Of a stretch of 64,000 nucleotides of DNA, positions 35,877 through 45,513 are shown piece after piece. The notes under the pieces are model-generated. The model was not told the origin of the DNA, ran no database searches, and was given only the letters and a program-made list of their open reading frames with translations. How positions within the stretch are numbered: position 1 is the first letter of the stretch; the number at the start of each line of letters is the position of its first letter. The translations under genes were made by a program, and so were the position numbers. Source of the DNA: Pleurocapsa minor HA4230-MV1 (GTDB taxonomy: Bacteria; Cyanobacteriota; Cyanobacteriia; Cyanobacteriales; Xenococcaceae); NCBI GenBank assembly GCA_019359095.1, contig JAHHHZ010000011.1, positions 1 to 64,000 of the forward strand, written 5' to 3'.

Positions 35877-37091
35877 TTATTTAGATTGTGTTTGGCTATT
35901 TATTAAATGTTGATAAGCAGTCATACTGCGTTGAGCATAGGCTGACCAACTCAAAGCTTCAGAGTCGAAATTTAAAGCAGCTTCTTGTTTTTGCTTGAGA
36001 ATTTCAAGATTAGTTGCGAGTAGTCGTAAGATAGACGCGATCGCCTGATACTCTTTTGGTGGTACAAGATAACCACTAGGATATTCGGCAATTTGGTCGC
36101 CTAAATCAATTGGGTTTGTACTTTGCATTCTCAACAGGTCTTCTGCTCCTGTATTACTAGTACTGATAATCGGCAAACCACAGGCTAAAGCTTGTGCTAG
36201 TACCATACCAAAACCATCTTCTAAACTAGACATCACAAAGACGCTACTGTTGCGATAATATTGAGCCAATTCCGTTTCGGAAACATGACCAGGACATTTG
36301 ACTCGCTCGTCTGCATCTTTTAACAAGTAGGGAGTTTCTGGCATTGCCTTTCCTAGTAATACCAATTCGCTGTTAGGAAGATTTGCCTGAATAAAAGCCC
36401 TAACTAGGTAATGAATTCCCTTGCGTACTCCTAGCGAGCCGGCGTAAACTGCCCGAAACACATCATCTTCTTTTGCTCCTGGCGAAAAAGTCTCTAAACT
36501 TGTTGCCAAAGGATTGTGAATTAGTTGTGTCTTATTAAAACCCTGCTGCAAAAAAGTTCGTTTGGCAAACAGGCTCGGAACAGCAATGCGGTCTGCTAAC
36601 TGATATTCTTGTAACTCTTGAGCAACAATTTCAGGATAAACTTCACTTGATACGAATTTTAATCCTAATTGCTTATATTCTTCTTCCAAAATTTGAGATT
36701 GTACTGTAATATGAGCCGAACTACGCTCCAAAATTACAGGAATACCATTTTGTTTTGCCCAATTAATGGTCGGTTCAGCCATAGAAGACCAGACATGAAT
36801 CAAAGTACTTCCCTCTAGATAAAGTACTGCTGCCTGAGCGAACCAACGATAGCTTTGGGGGAGAAATTTCTTCATCACCTTTTCACCGCCAATTTTGGGG
36901 ATAGCTCGGTTAAGTATTAGTGTTAAAGGCAAACTCACCACCTTGTCATCAGGGACTCCCCATTGACGGGTTTTAAATTTCGGATAGTTGGTGATCACGC
37001 GGTGTAACCAACCGGCTTGATACAATTCTCTGGCTAAATCAATCGCGTGCCAGCGACCGCCGACTACAATAGTAACTTTAGGATTTGTCAT
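35877..37091 (-). CDS. Glycosyltransferase family 4 (group 1)
   Basis: GT-B fold with retaining group-1 pattern: the N-terminal domain begins TIVVGGRWHAIDLARELYQA; the C-terminal domain has VYAGSLGVRKGIHYLVRAFI and the EDGFGMVLAQALACGLPIIS motif with its E-x7-E nucleotide-sugar contacts. Length 404 is standard. It is separated by 9 bases from GT2 A and 24 bases from GT2 B, so all three share one transcript. Confidence 0.87.
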   Translation of the reverse strand: MTNPKVTIVVGGRWHAIDLARELYQAGWLHRVITNYPKFKTRQWGVPDDKVVSLPLTLILNRAIPKIGGEKVMKKFLPQSYRWFAQAAVLYLEGSTLIHVWSSMAEPTINWAKQNGIPVILERSSAHITVQSQILEEEYKQLGLKFVSSEVYPEIVAQELQEYQLADRIAVPSLFAKRTFLQQGFNKTQLIHNPLATSLETFSPGAKEDDVFRAVYAGSLGVRKGIHYLVRAFIQANLPNSELVLLGKAMPETPYLLKDADERVKCPGHVSETELAQYYRNSSVFVMSSLEDGFGMVLAQALACGLPIISTSNTGAEDLLRMQSTNPIDLGDQIAEYPSGYLVPPKEYQAIASILRLLATNLEILKQKQEAALNFDSEALSWSAYAQRSMTAYQHLINSQTQSK

Positions 37092-37115
37092 TGCTAACTT
37101 TAAGAGGGCGAAATT

Positions 37116-38093
37116 TTATCGAGAAACTGAAAATACGTTACGAGTACCTCGACGTAAAGCATAGAAAAAAGATAAGAATCGTTGGTAACCATTAGCACCA
37201 AACCAACTCATTAAAGCTATCGCTATACTTAAACGAAAATATTCTTTAGAAAAGAACAACCAAGGATCATGTCTGAGGGCTTGTGAACGGAAGTAACTAG
37301 CTTGCTGGTAATCTTTTGTCTGACATTGCAAAGCTTTCCATCCCACGACTAAATTAGCAGTGCCATAGCTTTTGTTTCTTAAGAACAAATCTTCCCAAGC
37401 AGCAGTGGCAAAAGCTTTTTCAATGACTAATTGATAGCCTTTAGCCATTGCTTGCCAGTTCCTAGAGCCACTGTTAGGGACTTGTCGATAGTAAACTAGA
37501 GATTCTTTGACTACTTTAAACTGATAGTAATTGGCAATTCTGAGCCATATGTCCCAGTCTTCCACAAAAGAACCTAAATTACAGTCAAATACTCCACATT
37601 TTTCAAAACACTCTCGGCGAACCATTGGCACACTGCCACATTCAATTAAATTACCTTTAGTCAGTTCTTGCCACACGTCTCCTTCTTGCTGATGATTTAC
37701 TACTCGACCAGTACTATTTCCTTGCTCATTGATATAAGTAACCCAGGTATAAACCAACCCTACTTCAGGATGACTATCTAAGACTTCTACTTGTTTGGCT
37801 AGTTTCGTAGACTCCCACAGATCGTCTGCATCGAGAAAAGCCAGATATTCTCCTTGAGATTCGCTAATTCCAGTGTTTCGCGCTGCTGTAGCCCCCAGAT
37901 TAGCTTGAGAAATTAATTTGACTTGGCGATCGCTAACTTCCTGAGTTATCCATTCTTCGATCTTGTCAGTACTGCCATCGTTAATCACCACTACCTCAAA
38001 ATCTGTATATGTTTGTTTGAGAACATTCGCTATCGTCTCTGGCAAATAAGCCATTGCATTATAGGCTGGGATAACAACTGAAACTTTAGGCAT
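37116..38093 (-). CDS. Glycosyltransferase family 2 (paralogue B)
   Basis: Same design as paralogue A: MPKVSVVIPAYNAMAYLPET, FEVVVINDGSTDK, NLGATAARNTG, FLDADDLWESTKLAKQVEVL and VGLVYTWV. The tail LFFSKEYFRLSIAIALM also aligns with paralogue A. Divergence is spread evenly, suggesting an old duplication with new acceptor or donor specificity. Confidence 0.87.
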   Translation of the reverse strand: MPKVSVVIPAYNAMAYLPETIANVLKQTYTDFEVVVINDGSTDKIEEWITQEVSDRQVKLISQANLGATAARNTGISESQGEYLAFLDADDLWESTKLAKQVEVLDSHPEVGLVYTWVTYINEQGNSTGRVVNHQQEGDVWQELTKGNLIECGSVPMVRRECFEKCGVFDCNLGSFVEDWDIWLRIANYYQFKVVKESLVYYRQVPNSGSRNWQAMAKGYQLVIEKAFATAAWEDLFLRNKSYGTANLVVGWKALQCQTKDYQQASYFRSQALRHDPWLFFSKEYFRLSIAIALMSWFGANGYQRFLSFFYALRRGTRNVFSVSR

Positions 38094-38126
38094 TAATAAC
38101 TCCTTAAATATTAATTTTTAGATTAA

Positions 38127-39428
38127 TTAATTTAATGTGCTAAACCGATTACTAGACAAAGGAAGCCAAGAAAAACTTTCTTGAAAGGCAATTCCTAAAA
38201 TGACTAAACCTGGCCAATAAAGATGAGCGAGACTTTCAAGATTTTCTCCTGAAGTAAAAATGAGCAAAACCAAAATAATCTTTAAGCCCACTTGGGCTAT
38301 TTGAGACTTTTGGGCTTTGACAACTAGCTTTACTAAACTCCAAACTAAAGGTATTGCTAAACCCAAACAACCCACTAATCCATGATTGTAAAGTACACTA
38401 AACCAAGTGTGATGAGTTCCAATTGCTATATTTGCTGTTATTGTTGGTCCGCCATCGCCAACTGTGCCATGTCCCCAGATCAAAGCTTCATTCTTCCAAC
38501 GATAGAGGGCGATTTTTGCTAAGGCAGCTCGGACTTCAGAAGAACCAGCTCTACTGCTGGTAAACTTATCTTGAGCAGCTTGCATCACATTAATAATTGT
38601 TGGTGCTAAAAAACCGCTGCCAAAAGCAACTAATCCAGTCAGCAACTGAATTAAAGGACGAGATATATTCGCTAACAACCAACTTAAAAACCAAGCTATG
38701 GGCAAACAAACAATTGCCAGCCTGGAAGCAGAACCCACTATCATGGCAACGGCGCCGCTCATCCCTAGCAATCTCCATTTGCGGTCTGGTTCTTGAAGCG
38801 CCAGAAAAAAATAGATATTGGCAACTAAACCCAAGGCAGGAGGCCACGGAGCAAATAATTGCAAACGAAATTCAGTACCGTTATCCATCATGCTGCCAAA
38901 AACATATACTTGATAAAAATTTTCACTCCCGCCAAAAACATGAAGGGGAGAATTGAAAGCTAGATCGGGAATTCTTACAAGACTGGCTATCATGACCATG
39001 ACTAGACCTTGAACACAAAAAATACAAATAGCTCGATAAATTAGCTGAGGGCGAATTTTAAGACTGCCGACAAGCATAAACAAAGGAAAAAGCAGCCAGG
39101 TTCTGAAGCATCGATTAACTGAAGAGTTGATCATTTTGGCTAAACCTAGATCAAAATCGAAATGTCCGACAATTAGAGCTATTTGAATCATCACCATCCC
39201 GATAACCCACAACCATACAGTAAAAGGGATCGTTATTTTGTCTTCTGGAAGAGTTGCTGTCGTCTGATTCCACCATTGCCAAAAAAGATATAGAACTAGA
39301 AAATATCCAAGCAAAGGCGCGAGTAAGTATTGTCCTCCTAAATAATAGATCAAGTATGTTCCAATTATGTAATACCAAATCAGTTTTTCTGGCAGGTTTT
39401 GAGGCGCGATGGTCGCGATAGTTTTCAT
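38127..39428 (-). CDS. O-antigen polymerase / ligase-like membrane protein (Wzy-like)
   Basis: The protein has about 11-12 hydrophobic segments with a large periplasmic loop (about 290-340, SSRAGSSEVRAALAKIALYR, WGHGTVGDGGPTITANIAIG, THHTWFSVLYNHG). The HHTWFSVLYxHGLVG part matches the O-antigen ligase/polymerase (Wzy_C) family. It should polymerise lipid-linked units in the periplasm. Its start overlaps the stop of the receiver-Wzz gene by 4 bases (ATGA), coupling polymerase to co-polymerase. Confidence 0.8.
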   Translation of the reverse strand: MKTIATIAPQNLPEKLIWYYIIGTYLIYYLGGQYLLAPLLGYFLVLYLFWQWWNQTTATLPEDKITIPFTVWLWVIGMVMIQIALIVGHFDFDLGLAKMINSSVNRCFRTWLLFPLFMLVGSLKIRPQLIYRAICIFCVQGLVMVMIASLVRIPDLAFNSPLHVFGGSENFYQVYVFGSMMDNGTEFRLQLFAPWPPALGLVANIYFFLALQEPDRKWRLLGMSGAVAMIVGSASRLAIVCLPIAWFLSWLLANISRPLIQLLTGLVAFGSGFLAPTIINVMQAAQDKFTSSRAGSSEVRAALAKIALYRWKNEALIWGHGTVGDGGPTITANIAIGTHHTWFSVLYNHGLVGCLGLAIPLVWSLVKLVVKAQKSQIAQVGLKIILVLLIFTSGENLESLAHLYWPGLVILGIAFQESFSWLPLSSNRFSTLN

Positions 39429-41383
39429 TTTTTGAGAATCTCTTGAACAATATTGCGGGAATTAGATAAAGATTTATGGTTGTTGTGGTTAGAGTTGTTC
39501 TCCCAAAACAAAGGAGCATAAAATCGGCGATCGCGCCACCAAAGCGAGCAAATGCCAGTAGTTAGCAGTAAAGAAGAAAAGAATGAACCTAAAAGTACAT
39601 ATTTGTAATTGGGTGAAGTTAATTCTTTGGGCAAGCTTGGCTGAGATATGAGGGACATGGGAGGGTAAGCAGCGGAGGTCTGCGATTTATTTAGATCTGC
39701 TCTGGTGGCAGTAGAAGAAAATACAGCCTCTGAGAGTTGTACGTCCCGACGCAATTTTTCTAGCTCGGAACCATATCGAGTTAGGGTTGCCAGCTTAGTT
39801 TCTAAAGAAGTAATTTGTTTGTTTAATTCCGTAGCTTGATTTTCTAATCCCTTCTCCTCGGCTTGCGAAGAAATCAATTCTTGAAATAAGTCAGCTCGCT
39901 GAGATTCAGATGAATTGTTGCTATTGGTATTAAGAGTTTTCAGGGTAGCTTGAGTAAAAGGTCTGCCTAAAAGTGACTCACCTCGCTGATAGAGTTCTGC
40001 CTCAATGTCATTTTTTTCTGCCTGTTGAGCCACAACCGATGGATAATTGTCTAAATATTTCGCTTTTAGCTTGATTAATTCTGTACTGACCTGGCTATAG
40101 TTGTTTAAATACTCTTTAAATTGAGGATCTGAATTTAGAATCAAAGCGTCAGCAGCTTCGCGGGTAGATAAACCTAAATTACTCGATAGTTCATTGGAAC
40201 GAGCTGTTACCTTTTGCTTTTCGGCGGTTATTTCCGAGCTTTGTAGTCGTAATTGTTCAATGTTATTAACTAAAATATTGGGCTGTTCCCCCGAACTTAG
40301 TCGAGTTCTAGTTTGAAAATCGGCTAATTTCTTTCGCGCTGCCTCTAATTTTTGTCTCGTTTGTTTGAGAGTTTTTTCTAAATTTTGACTTTGATTACCG
40401 CTTTCATCTTCCCTCAATCGGTTTAAATTTTCCTCAAGAGCGCTTTGCAATGCCAATGCTTTTGCTTGAGCTATTCGTGGTGTATTGCCTTCAATCTGAA
40501 GTTGAATCAAAGTTGTGTTTTCAATAATCTGGACTTTGGGATTGCCAAATTTTTTGCTTGGCACCTTGATTTTGCTAGCTGAGGCTTTTAAAACCTCATC
40601 AGTTTCCACTAAATATTTATAGTTTTCTCGTGGATCGGCAAAATCGCTATTGAAGGGAGACCCACTTTCAGATGAGGCTTGCCCAACTTCTGGCAGATTG
40701 ATGCTTGTGGATAAATTGCTACTGGGAAGAGCGATCGCCCACTTACTGGTGTAAGTTGGTTTTTTAAATTGTAAATAGGCTATACTACCACCCCAAATTA
40801 TTAAATTACACAGTAGCCAAATTTTAAGATAAAAGTTCTTTCCTCTAGGCTTATTTCGGGGCTGATCTTGATAATGGCTAAGATCGGGTTTAACTAAATT
40901 TACTAAAGAAGAATATTCTAAATTGTGACCATTCTCTTTTTTTGGCTGAATTTCTAAAGTCTGAGATTGTGGAATTGATTTGACAATTTTGTTGATTAGC
41001 CCAGGGGCAAATTGCGAGTAACCAAGATTGACAAAGGATATCGCTTTGATCAATTCTTCTTTTGGAGTATTTTTCAATAAATATCCAGTTGCCCCTGCTT
41101 GTAGAGAACGAGAAACATATTTGTCGTCGTTATACATACTTAAAATAATGACCTTGACCTCGATAAACTTTTGGCAAATTATCGAAGTTGTTTGAATCCC
41201 ATCAAGTCCAGGCATTTCCAGATCGATTAGTACTACATCGGGCTTTAATATTTCTACTTGCTCTATAGCACTATGACCATCACTAGCGGTACCAACAATC
41301 TTAAAGTTTTCTACTGGCTCTAGCCAAGCTCGAATAGATTCTCTAACAGTTTTTTGATCATCTACTAGTAAAATTCGAATCAT
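39425..41383 (-). CDS. Receiver domain fused to a Wzz/GumC-type polysaccharide co-polymerase
   Basis: Residues 1-120 are a complete response-regulator receiver of NarL type: acidic pair D8/D9, phospho-acceptor D54 (VLIDLEMPGLDG), S82 and K104. Residues 120-135 (FAPGLINKIV) look like the NarL linker, but no HTH follows. A charged linker leads to TM1 (about 187-204), a periplasmic Wzz/GumC part with long coiled coils (about 310-400 and 495-555), a proline-rich QPSLPKELTSPN motif, TM2 (about 594-615) and a 37-residue cytosolic tail. Wzz proteins set chain length together with Wzy. Here phosphorylation of a cytosolic receiver could gate that. The Wza porin and BY-kinase domain are missing. First gene of the minus-strand cluster. 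Confidence 0.9.
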   Translation of the reverse strand: MIRILLVDDQKTVRESIRAWLEPVENFKIVGTASDGHSAIEQVEILKPDVVLIDLEMPGLDGIQTTSIICQKFIEVKVIILSMYNDDKYVSRSLQAGATGYLLKNTPKEELIKAISFVNLGYSQFAPGLINKIVKSIPQSQTLEIQPKKENGHNLEYSSLVNLVKPDLSHYQDQPRNKPRGKNFYLKIWLLCNLIIWGGSIAYLQFKKPTYTSKWAIALPSSNLSTSINLPEVGQASSESGSPFNSDFADPRENYKYLVETDEVLKASASKIKVPSKKFGNPKVQIIENTTLIQLQIEGNTPRIAQAKALALQSALEENLNRLREDESGNQSQNLEKTLKQTRQKLEAARKKLADFQTRTRLSSGEQPNILVNNIEQLRLQSSEITAEKQKVTARSNELSSNLGLSTREAADALILNSDPQFKEYLNNYSQVSTELIKLKAKYLDNYPSVVAQQAEKNDIEAELYQRGESLLGRPFTQATLKTLNTNSNNSSESQRADLFQELISSQAEEKGLENQATELNKQITSLETKLATLTRYGSELEKLRRDVQLSEAVFSSTATRADLNKSQTSAAYPPMSLISQPSLPKELTSPNYKYVLLGSFFSSLLLTTGICSLWWRDRRFYAPLFWENNSNHNNHKSLSNSRNIVQEILKK

Positions 41384-41959
41384 AATTCATAATTATTTTA
41401 TCTGTATATAATCTCATTTTGAGCGATATTTATTCGAGGCAATTACTAAAAAATCTAAGCAGCAAATTTTATTTTAAGTACAAAAAACCATAGTTTAATT
41501 CATAATTTTTTCTCACCTAATAACATACATTTTAAGCATACTTTTGTGAACTACCGTATTAACGTAGCGCACGTGACCAGTGTAAACTAGACATTTAAGG
41601 CCTTGTTACTCAATCTTACCAAGATAAACTGCGCTCAACTGCTTTACAGCAAAAATAATTTTGCTAGAGATGAAAAATAGCATTAGTATAAACAGACCAT
41701 CTGTAACGAGTAATACTATTAATAATAATCGACTTATTTTATAGTACTGTGAACAGATAACTTTTTATCATCCTTAAAAAAACAAAATTAACTTTTAAAA
41801 AGTAAAAAATTTATCAAATTTTTTCTTGTAAATTAAATCTAATATGTGCTAATTTGCTAGATATTAACATCTAAGTGTAAATACTTAGTAAAGTCAATTT
41901 AATTTCTAGATATATTTTGAAGCATCAAATCTGAGGCTGCTTGCAAAGTCTTAACCAAA
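41384..41959. promoter_or_regulatory. Divergent promoter region of the polysaccharide locus
   Basis: The 576 bases lie between the two arms of the locus and hold no gene I can see. The part nearest the receiver-Wzz gene is extremely AT-rich. A GC-richer patch at 41,555-41,600 contains CGTATTAACGTAGCGCACGTG. Both transcription units must start here, but I cannot place promoters with confidence. Confidence 0.4.
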
Positions 41960-43258
41960 ATGTTTCGAGATGTTTATAGATTACACATAAGCTTGGATCC
42001 CCAGCTGAATATGAAGAACAATCCCACACTCACAATTTTTTATCAATTCGATCCTTGGAGTAGTAGTATTGGCGGTATTCAGACTTTTATTTGCTCCTTT
42101 TTGAAATATGCTCCAGCAGAGTTTGAAGTGAGGCTAGTTGGTACTGGAGGCAAGAACTCAGATATTGGGCAATGGTCTGAAAAGGATTTTGCAGGTAGAT
42201 CTATAAAATTTATGCCTGTAGTTCGTGTCGAGAACGATGATGTCCGACATCTGGTTCCTACAACCCTAAAATACACATATGCGTTATCAAAGCATGACTT
42301 TAGCTCTGATTTTATGCATTTTAATCGGATAGAGACGGCATTGGCTAGTCGCAAATGGCGGGGAGAAAAAATTCTTTTTGTCCACAACGATATTCAGAAG
42401 CAGATGAATTCTACTGATGGTAACAATGCTATCCTCTGGCAAAAGTTTCCCGCCCTGTATTTCGCTTTGGAAAGCTATTTGATGAGACGGTTTGACCATA
42501 TTTATTCTTGTCATACAGATACAGCAGAGTTTTATCAGCAAAAATATCCAGACTTAGCTCAATCGATTAGCTATCTGGAAAATACAGTAGATGAAGAAGT
42601 CTTTTATCCTCTGGATTCTGAAGTTGACAAGCAAGTTCAAAGTCGCAACTTGGCTAGGGAAATGGGACTAGTAGACAATACCCGCTTCCTACTTTTTGCA
42701 GGTCGTTTACATCCTCAGAAAGATCCGCTGCTACTAATCGAAGCGTTTGCTAGTTTAAATGAGCCTGACACTCATCTCTTGATAGCAGGTGCAGGAGAGT
42801 TGGAAACAGAGATTCGCTTTAGGATAGCTGATGCTGGTTTAGGCAAAAAAATAACTTTGCTTGGCGCAGTGCCTCAAGCAAAACTTGCTAGTCTGCACAG
42901 AGTTAGTAGTGTTTTTGTTCTTTCCAGTGTTTATGAAGGTTTACCTTTAACGGTACTAGAAGCACTTTCTAGTGGAACGCCAGTGGTGACAACAAATTCA
43001 GGAGAGACACCGAATTTTTTGACTGCTGATAGTGGCATTGTTTGTGATGAAAGAACGCCAAAAGCGATCGCCGATGCTTTAAGACAAGTGCTGCAAAACC
43101 CAGAACAGTATTTATCCGCAGCTTGTGTACGGACAGCTAAACCATATAGTGCCAAGACAGTTGTGGGAAAAGTCTACCAAGATATGCTCAAGCGTTGGGA
43201 GTTAAACAACTCGGTTGGGATGGACGCTAATCAACATCTTTCTTTAGTCAGTTCATAG
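41960..43258 (+). CDS. Glycosyltransferase family 4 (group 1)
   Basis: GT-B retaining enzyme: N-terminal TIFYQFDPWSSSIGGIQTFI with the GG(I/V) loop, C-terminal FLLFAGRLHPQKDPLLLIEA and SSVYEGLPLTVLEALSSGTP, the E-x7-E motif. An ATG 17 codons downstream (MKNNPTLTIFYQF, 42,011) would give a more typical N terminus. No convincing ribosome-binding site precedes either. It is first in the plus-strand arm and is followed by another GT4. Confidence 0.85.
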   Translation: MFRDVYRLHISLDPQLNMKNNPTLTIFYQFDPWSSSIGGIQTFICSFLKYAPAEFEVRLVGTGGKNSDIGQWSEKDFAGRSIKFMPVVRVENDDVRHLVPTTLKYTYALSKHDFSSDFMHFNRIETALASRKWRGEKILFVHNDIQKQMNSTDGNNAILWQKFPALYFALESYLMRRFDHIYSCHTDTAEFYQQKYPDLAQSISYLENTVDEEVFYPLDSEVDKQVQSRNLAREMGLVDNTRFLLFAGRLHPQKDPLLLIEAFASLNEPDTHLLIAGAGELETEIRFRIADAGLGKKITLLGAVPQAKLASLHRVSSVFVLSSVYEGLPLTVLEALSSGTPVVTTNSGETPNFLTADSGIVCDERTPKAIADALRQVLQNPEQYLSAACVRTAKPYSAKTVVGKVYQDMLKRWELNNSVGMDANQHLSLVSS

Positions 43259-43305
43259 CTGAGTAATTTTCAAAAAGTCAACATACAACTTACTGATTTA
43301 AATAC

Positions 43306-44508
43306 ATGAAAATCGCCGTCATCGGGGTCAAAGGACTTCCTGCTAAACAAGGTGGGATAGAACATTATTGTCAGGCACTATACCCTAAAATAGTTGAACG
43401 TGGACATACTGTTGATTTATATGCTCGTGCTAGCTACATTAAGCAGTCTTGGCTTTCTACTTATCAGCATCAAGGAGTTAGAGTAATTTGTTTACCTTCT
43501 CTACCGATCAGAGGATTAGATGCTTTTACTAGTTCTGGTCTAGCAGCTTTAGTATGTGCATTTCGCGGTTATGATGTCGTTCATTTTCATGCTTTGGGCC
43601 CATCTTTATTTAGTTTTATCCCGCGACTTTTATCTTCAGCAAAGATAGTTGCTACCTGTCAGGGATTAGATTGGCAAAGAGGAAAGTGGGGAAAATCTTC
43701 TAGTAGTGTCATTCGCTTGGGTGAGAAAATGGCAGCTAAATATGCTCACAATATCATAGTAGTTTCCAGAGCATTACAAGATTATTTTAAACAAACCTAC
43801 GATCTAGATTCTGTTTACATACCAAATGCTCCAGGCATATATGCAAAGTCCAATCCAGATTTTGAGTTTGTTAAATCACGTGATTTAAAGCCCAGCAAAT
43901 ACTTTTTATTTTTGGGTCGACTAGTACCAGAAAAAAGACCTGATTTACTTTTACAAGCCTTTAGGCAATTAAATCAATCAGACTGGAAACTTGTTTTAGC
44001 AGGTGGAGACAGTGATACAACAGAGTACATTTCAGAACTAGTTGATTTAGCTAAGGATAACCCAAATATAATTTTTGCAGGAGAACTAAGGGGTAGTCGT
44101 TTAGCAGAAATGGTTCGGGGTGCAGGAGTCTTTGTACTACCATCTGATTTAGAAGGATTACCTTTAGCAATGTTAGAGGCAATGAGAGAGAGAGTTCCCG
44201 TAGTAGCCAGTGACATTCCCCCACACAAACAATTAATCGGCAGCGATCGCGGAACTTTATTTAAAGCTGGAAGTCTTATTTCCTGTGTTACTGCTCTCAA
44301 AAAAGCGATAAATCAGCCAAAACAGTTGGCCTCAATGGCACAAAAAGCGCAAAAATATATCCAGCACAATTATACCTGGGAAAAAATTACTGCTGATAAT
44401 CTTTCGGTATATTCTCAAGAATTTGAGATTGGGCAAGTGGAAAACTCAACTAATGATTCCCCTGCAGAATACTCCGAAACAAAAGTTGCTCAATCTTTAA
44501 AAAGTTAA
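43306..44508 (+). CDS. Glycosyltransferase family 4 (group 1)
   Basis: Starts MKIAVIGVKGLPAKQGGIEH, typical of a cyanobacterial GT4 clade; the C-terminal domain has YFLFLGRLVPEKRPDLLLQA and PSDLEGLPLAMLEAMRERVP. The final 35 residues are Ser/Glu-rich and probably disordered. It lies between the first GT4 and the priming transferase on the plus arm of the locus. Confidence 0.88.
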   Translation: MKIAVIGVKGLPAKQGGIEHYCQALYPKIVERGHTVDLYARASYIKQSWLSTYQHQGVRVICLPSLPIRGLDAFTSSGLAALVCAFRGYDVVHFHALGPSLFSFIPRLLSSAKIVATCQGLDWQRGKWGKSSSSVIRLGEKMAAKYAHNIIVVSRALQDYFKQTYDLDSVYIPNAPGIYAKSNPDFEFVKSRDLKPSKYFLFLGRLVPEKRPDLLLQAFRQLNQSDWKLVLAGGDSDTTEYISELVDLAKDNPNIIFAGELRGSRLAEMVRGAGVFVLPSDLEGLPLAMLEAMRERVPVVASDIPPHKQLIGSDRGTLFKAGSLISCVTALKKAINQPKQLASMAQKAQKYIQHNYTWEKITADNLSVYSQEFEIGQVENSTNDSPAEYSETKVAQSLKS

Positions 44509-44587
44509 ACACTATCTCTAAAAATCAGAGAAGTACTGTTAATTAAGGTATTCCGACAGATTATTGAGCCGACAATACTTAGGAAAA

Positions 44588-45286
44588 ATGTTTAATCATC
44601 TCAAAAAAGGTCGATTTGATTTGAGTATCAAAAAGGTTATTCAATTTATGATTCCTCAAGATGACGTTCGATCTGCTAAAGTCATGACTTTTTTACTCAA
44701 GCGTACTTTTGATATTTTCTGGTCTGGTCTAATTTTGTTGATTGTCGCCATACCGATGATTATTGTGATGATACTAATCAAAATAGATTCACCTGGATCG
44801 GCTTTTTTTAGTCAGACTAGAATTGGCTTAAGAGGCAAGCCGTTTAAATTACTAAAATTACGCACTATGGTAGCAAATGCTGCCAAGATTCAACTATCGT
44901 TAGAAAACGATAATGAAATAGAAGGGGGAGTGTTATTCAAAATTAAGCAAGATCCACGCATAACCAGAATTGGTAAATTTCTCCGACGCTATAGTATTGA
45001 TGAAATACCTCAATTAATCAACGTTCTTAAAGGTGAAATGAGTTTAGTAGGGCCACGACCTTTAACCCTGAGAGATTCGGCTAAATTACCAGAAAAGCAA
45101 TTTGTCCGTACAGAAGTTTTACCTGGCATCACTGGTTTTTGGCAAGTTTCTGGTCGCTCGGAAACTAGTTCAGAACATTTAGGTGAGTGTGATTGCTTTT
45201 ATGTAAAAAAATGGTCTTTGTCTCTTGATTTTTTAATTTTACTTAAAACTGTCGCGGTAGTTATTAGTGGTGAAGGTGCATATTAA
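44588..45286 (+). CDS. Priming sugar transferase (undecaprenyl-phosphate sugar-1-P transferase)
   Basis: A PglC/WcaJ-type phosphoglycosyl transferase that starts each repeat unit by moving a sugar phosphate onto undecaprenyl phosphate. One N-terminal membrane helix (about 40-65), then KLRTMVANAA, RRYSIDEIPQLINVLKGEMS and LVGPRPLTLRD motifs with the catalytic Asp-Glu. It is the short form without the CoA-binding-like domain of WcaJ/WbaP. I start at the ATG at 44,588, with AGGA just upstream; a TTG eight codons before is weaker. Confidence 0.88.
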   Translation: MFNHLKKGRFDLSIKKVIQFMIPQDDVRSAKVMTFLLKRTFDIFWSGLILLIVAIPMIIVMILIKIDSPGSAFFSQTRIGLRGKPFKLLKLRTMVANAAKIQLSLENDNEIEGGVLFKIKQDPRITRIGKFLRRYSIDEIPQLINVLKGEMSLVGPRPLTLRDSAKLPEKQFVRTEVLPGITGFWQVSGRSETSSEHLGECDCFYVKKWSLSLDFLILLKTVAVVISGEGAY

Positions 45287-45308
45287 ATTAATTATTCGAT
45301 ATTAGCGA

Positions 45309-45404
45309 TAGACAATTAGGGTGATCGGCTAGGAGGTAGGAGTAGTGGGTAGTAGGTAGTGTAGTTAGTAAAAAAACGTCTTTACATTGTCTAGTATTGC
45401 TGTC
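45309..45404 (+). repeat. MITE-like dispersed repeat, copy 1
   Basis: About 96 bases bounded by TAGACAAT at the left and ATTGTCTA at the right. The core is of GGTAGGAGTAGTGGGTAGTAG type. Its ends match the element at 55,625-55,724 in reverse orientation, including an exact match over GACAATTAGGGTGATCGGCT. Confidence 0.7.
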
Positions 45405-45513
45405 TATTAGTTACGGATCATGACTTTAAATAAATAGCAGATTAACTCTCTTAAGATCAGGCTATCTTAAAATAGCAATTGTACTTATCGCTGATTTAAG
45501 TTGAAATTAAAGT

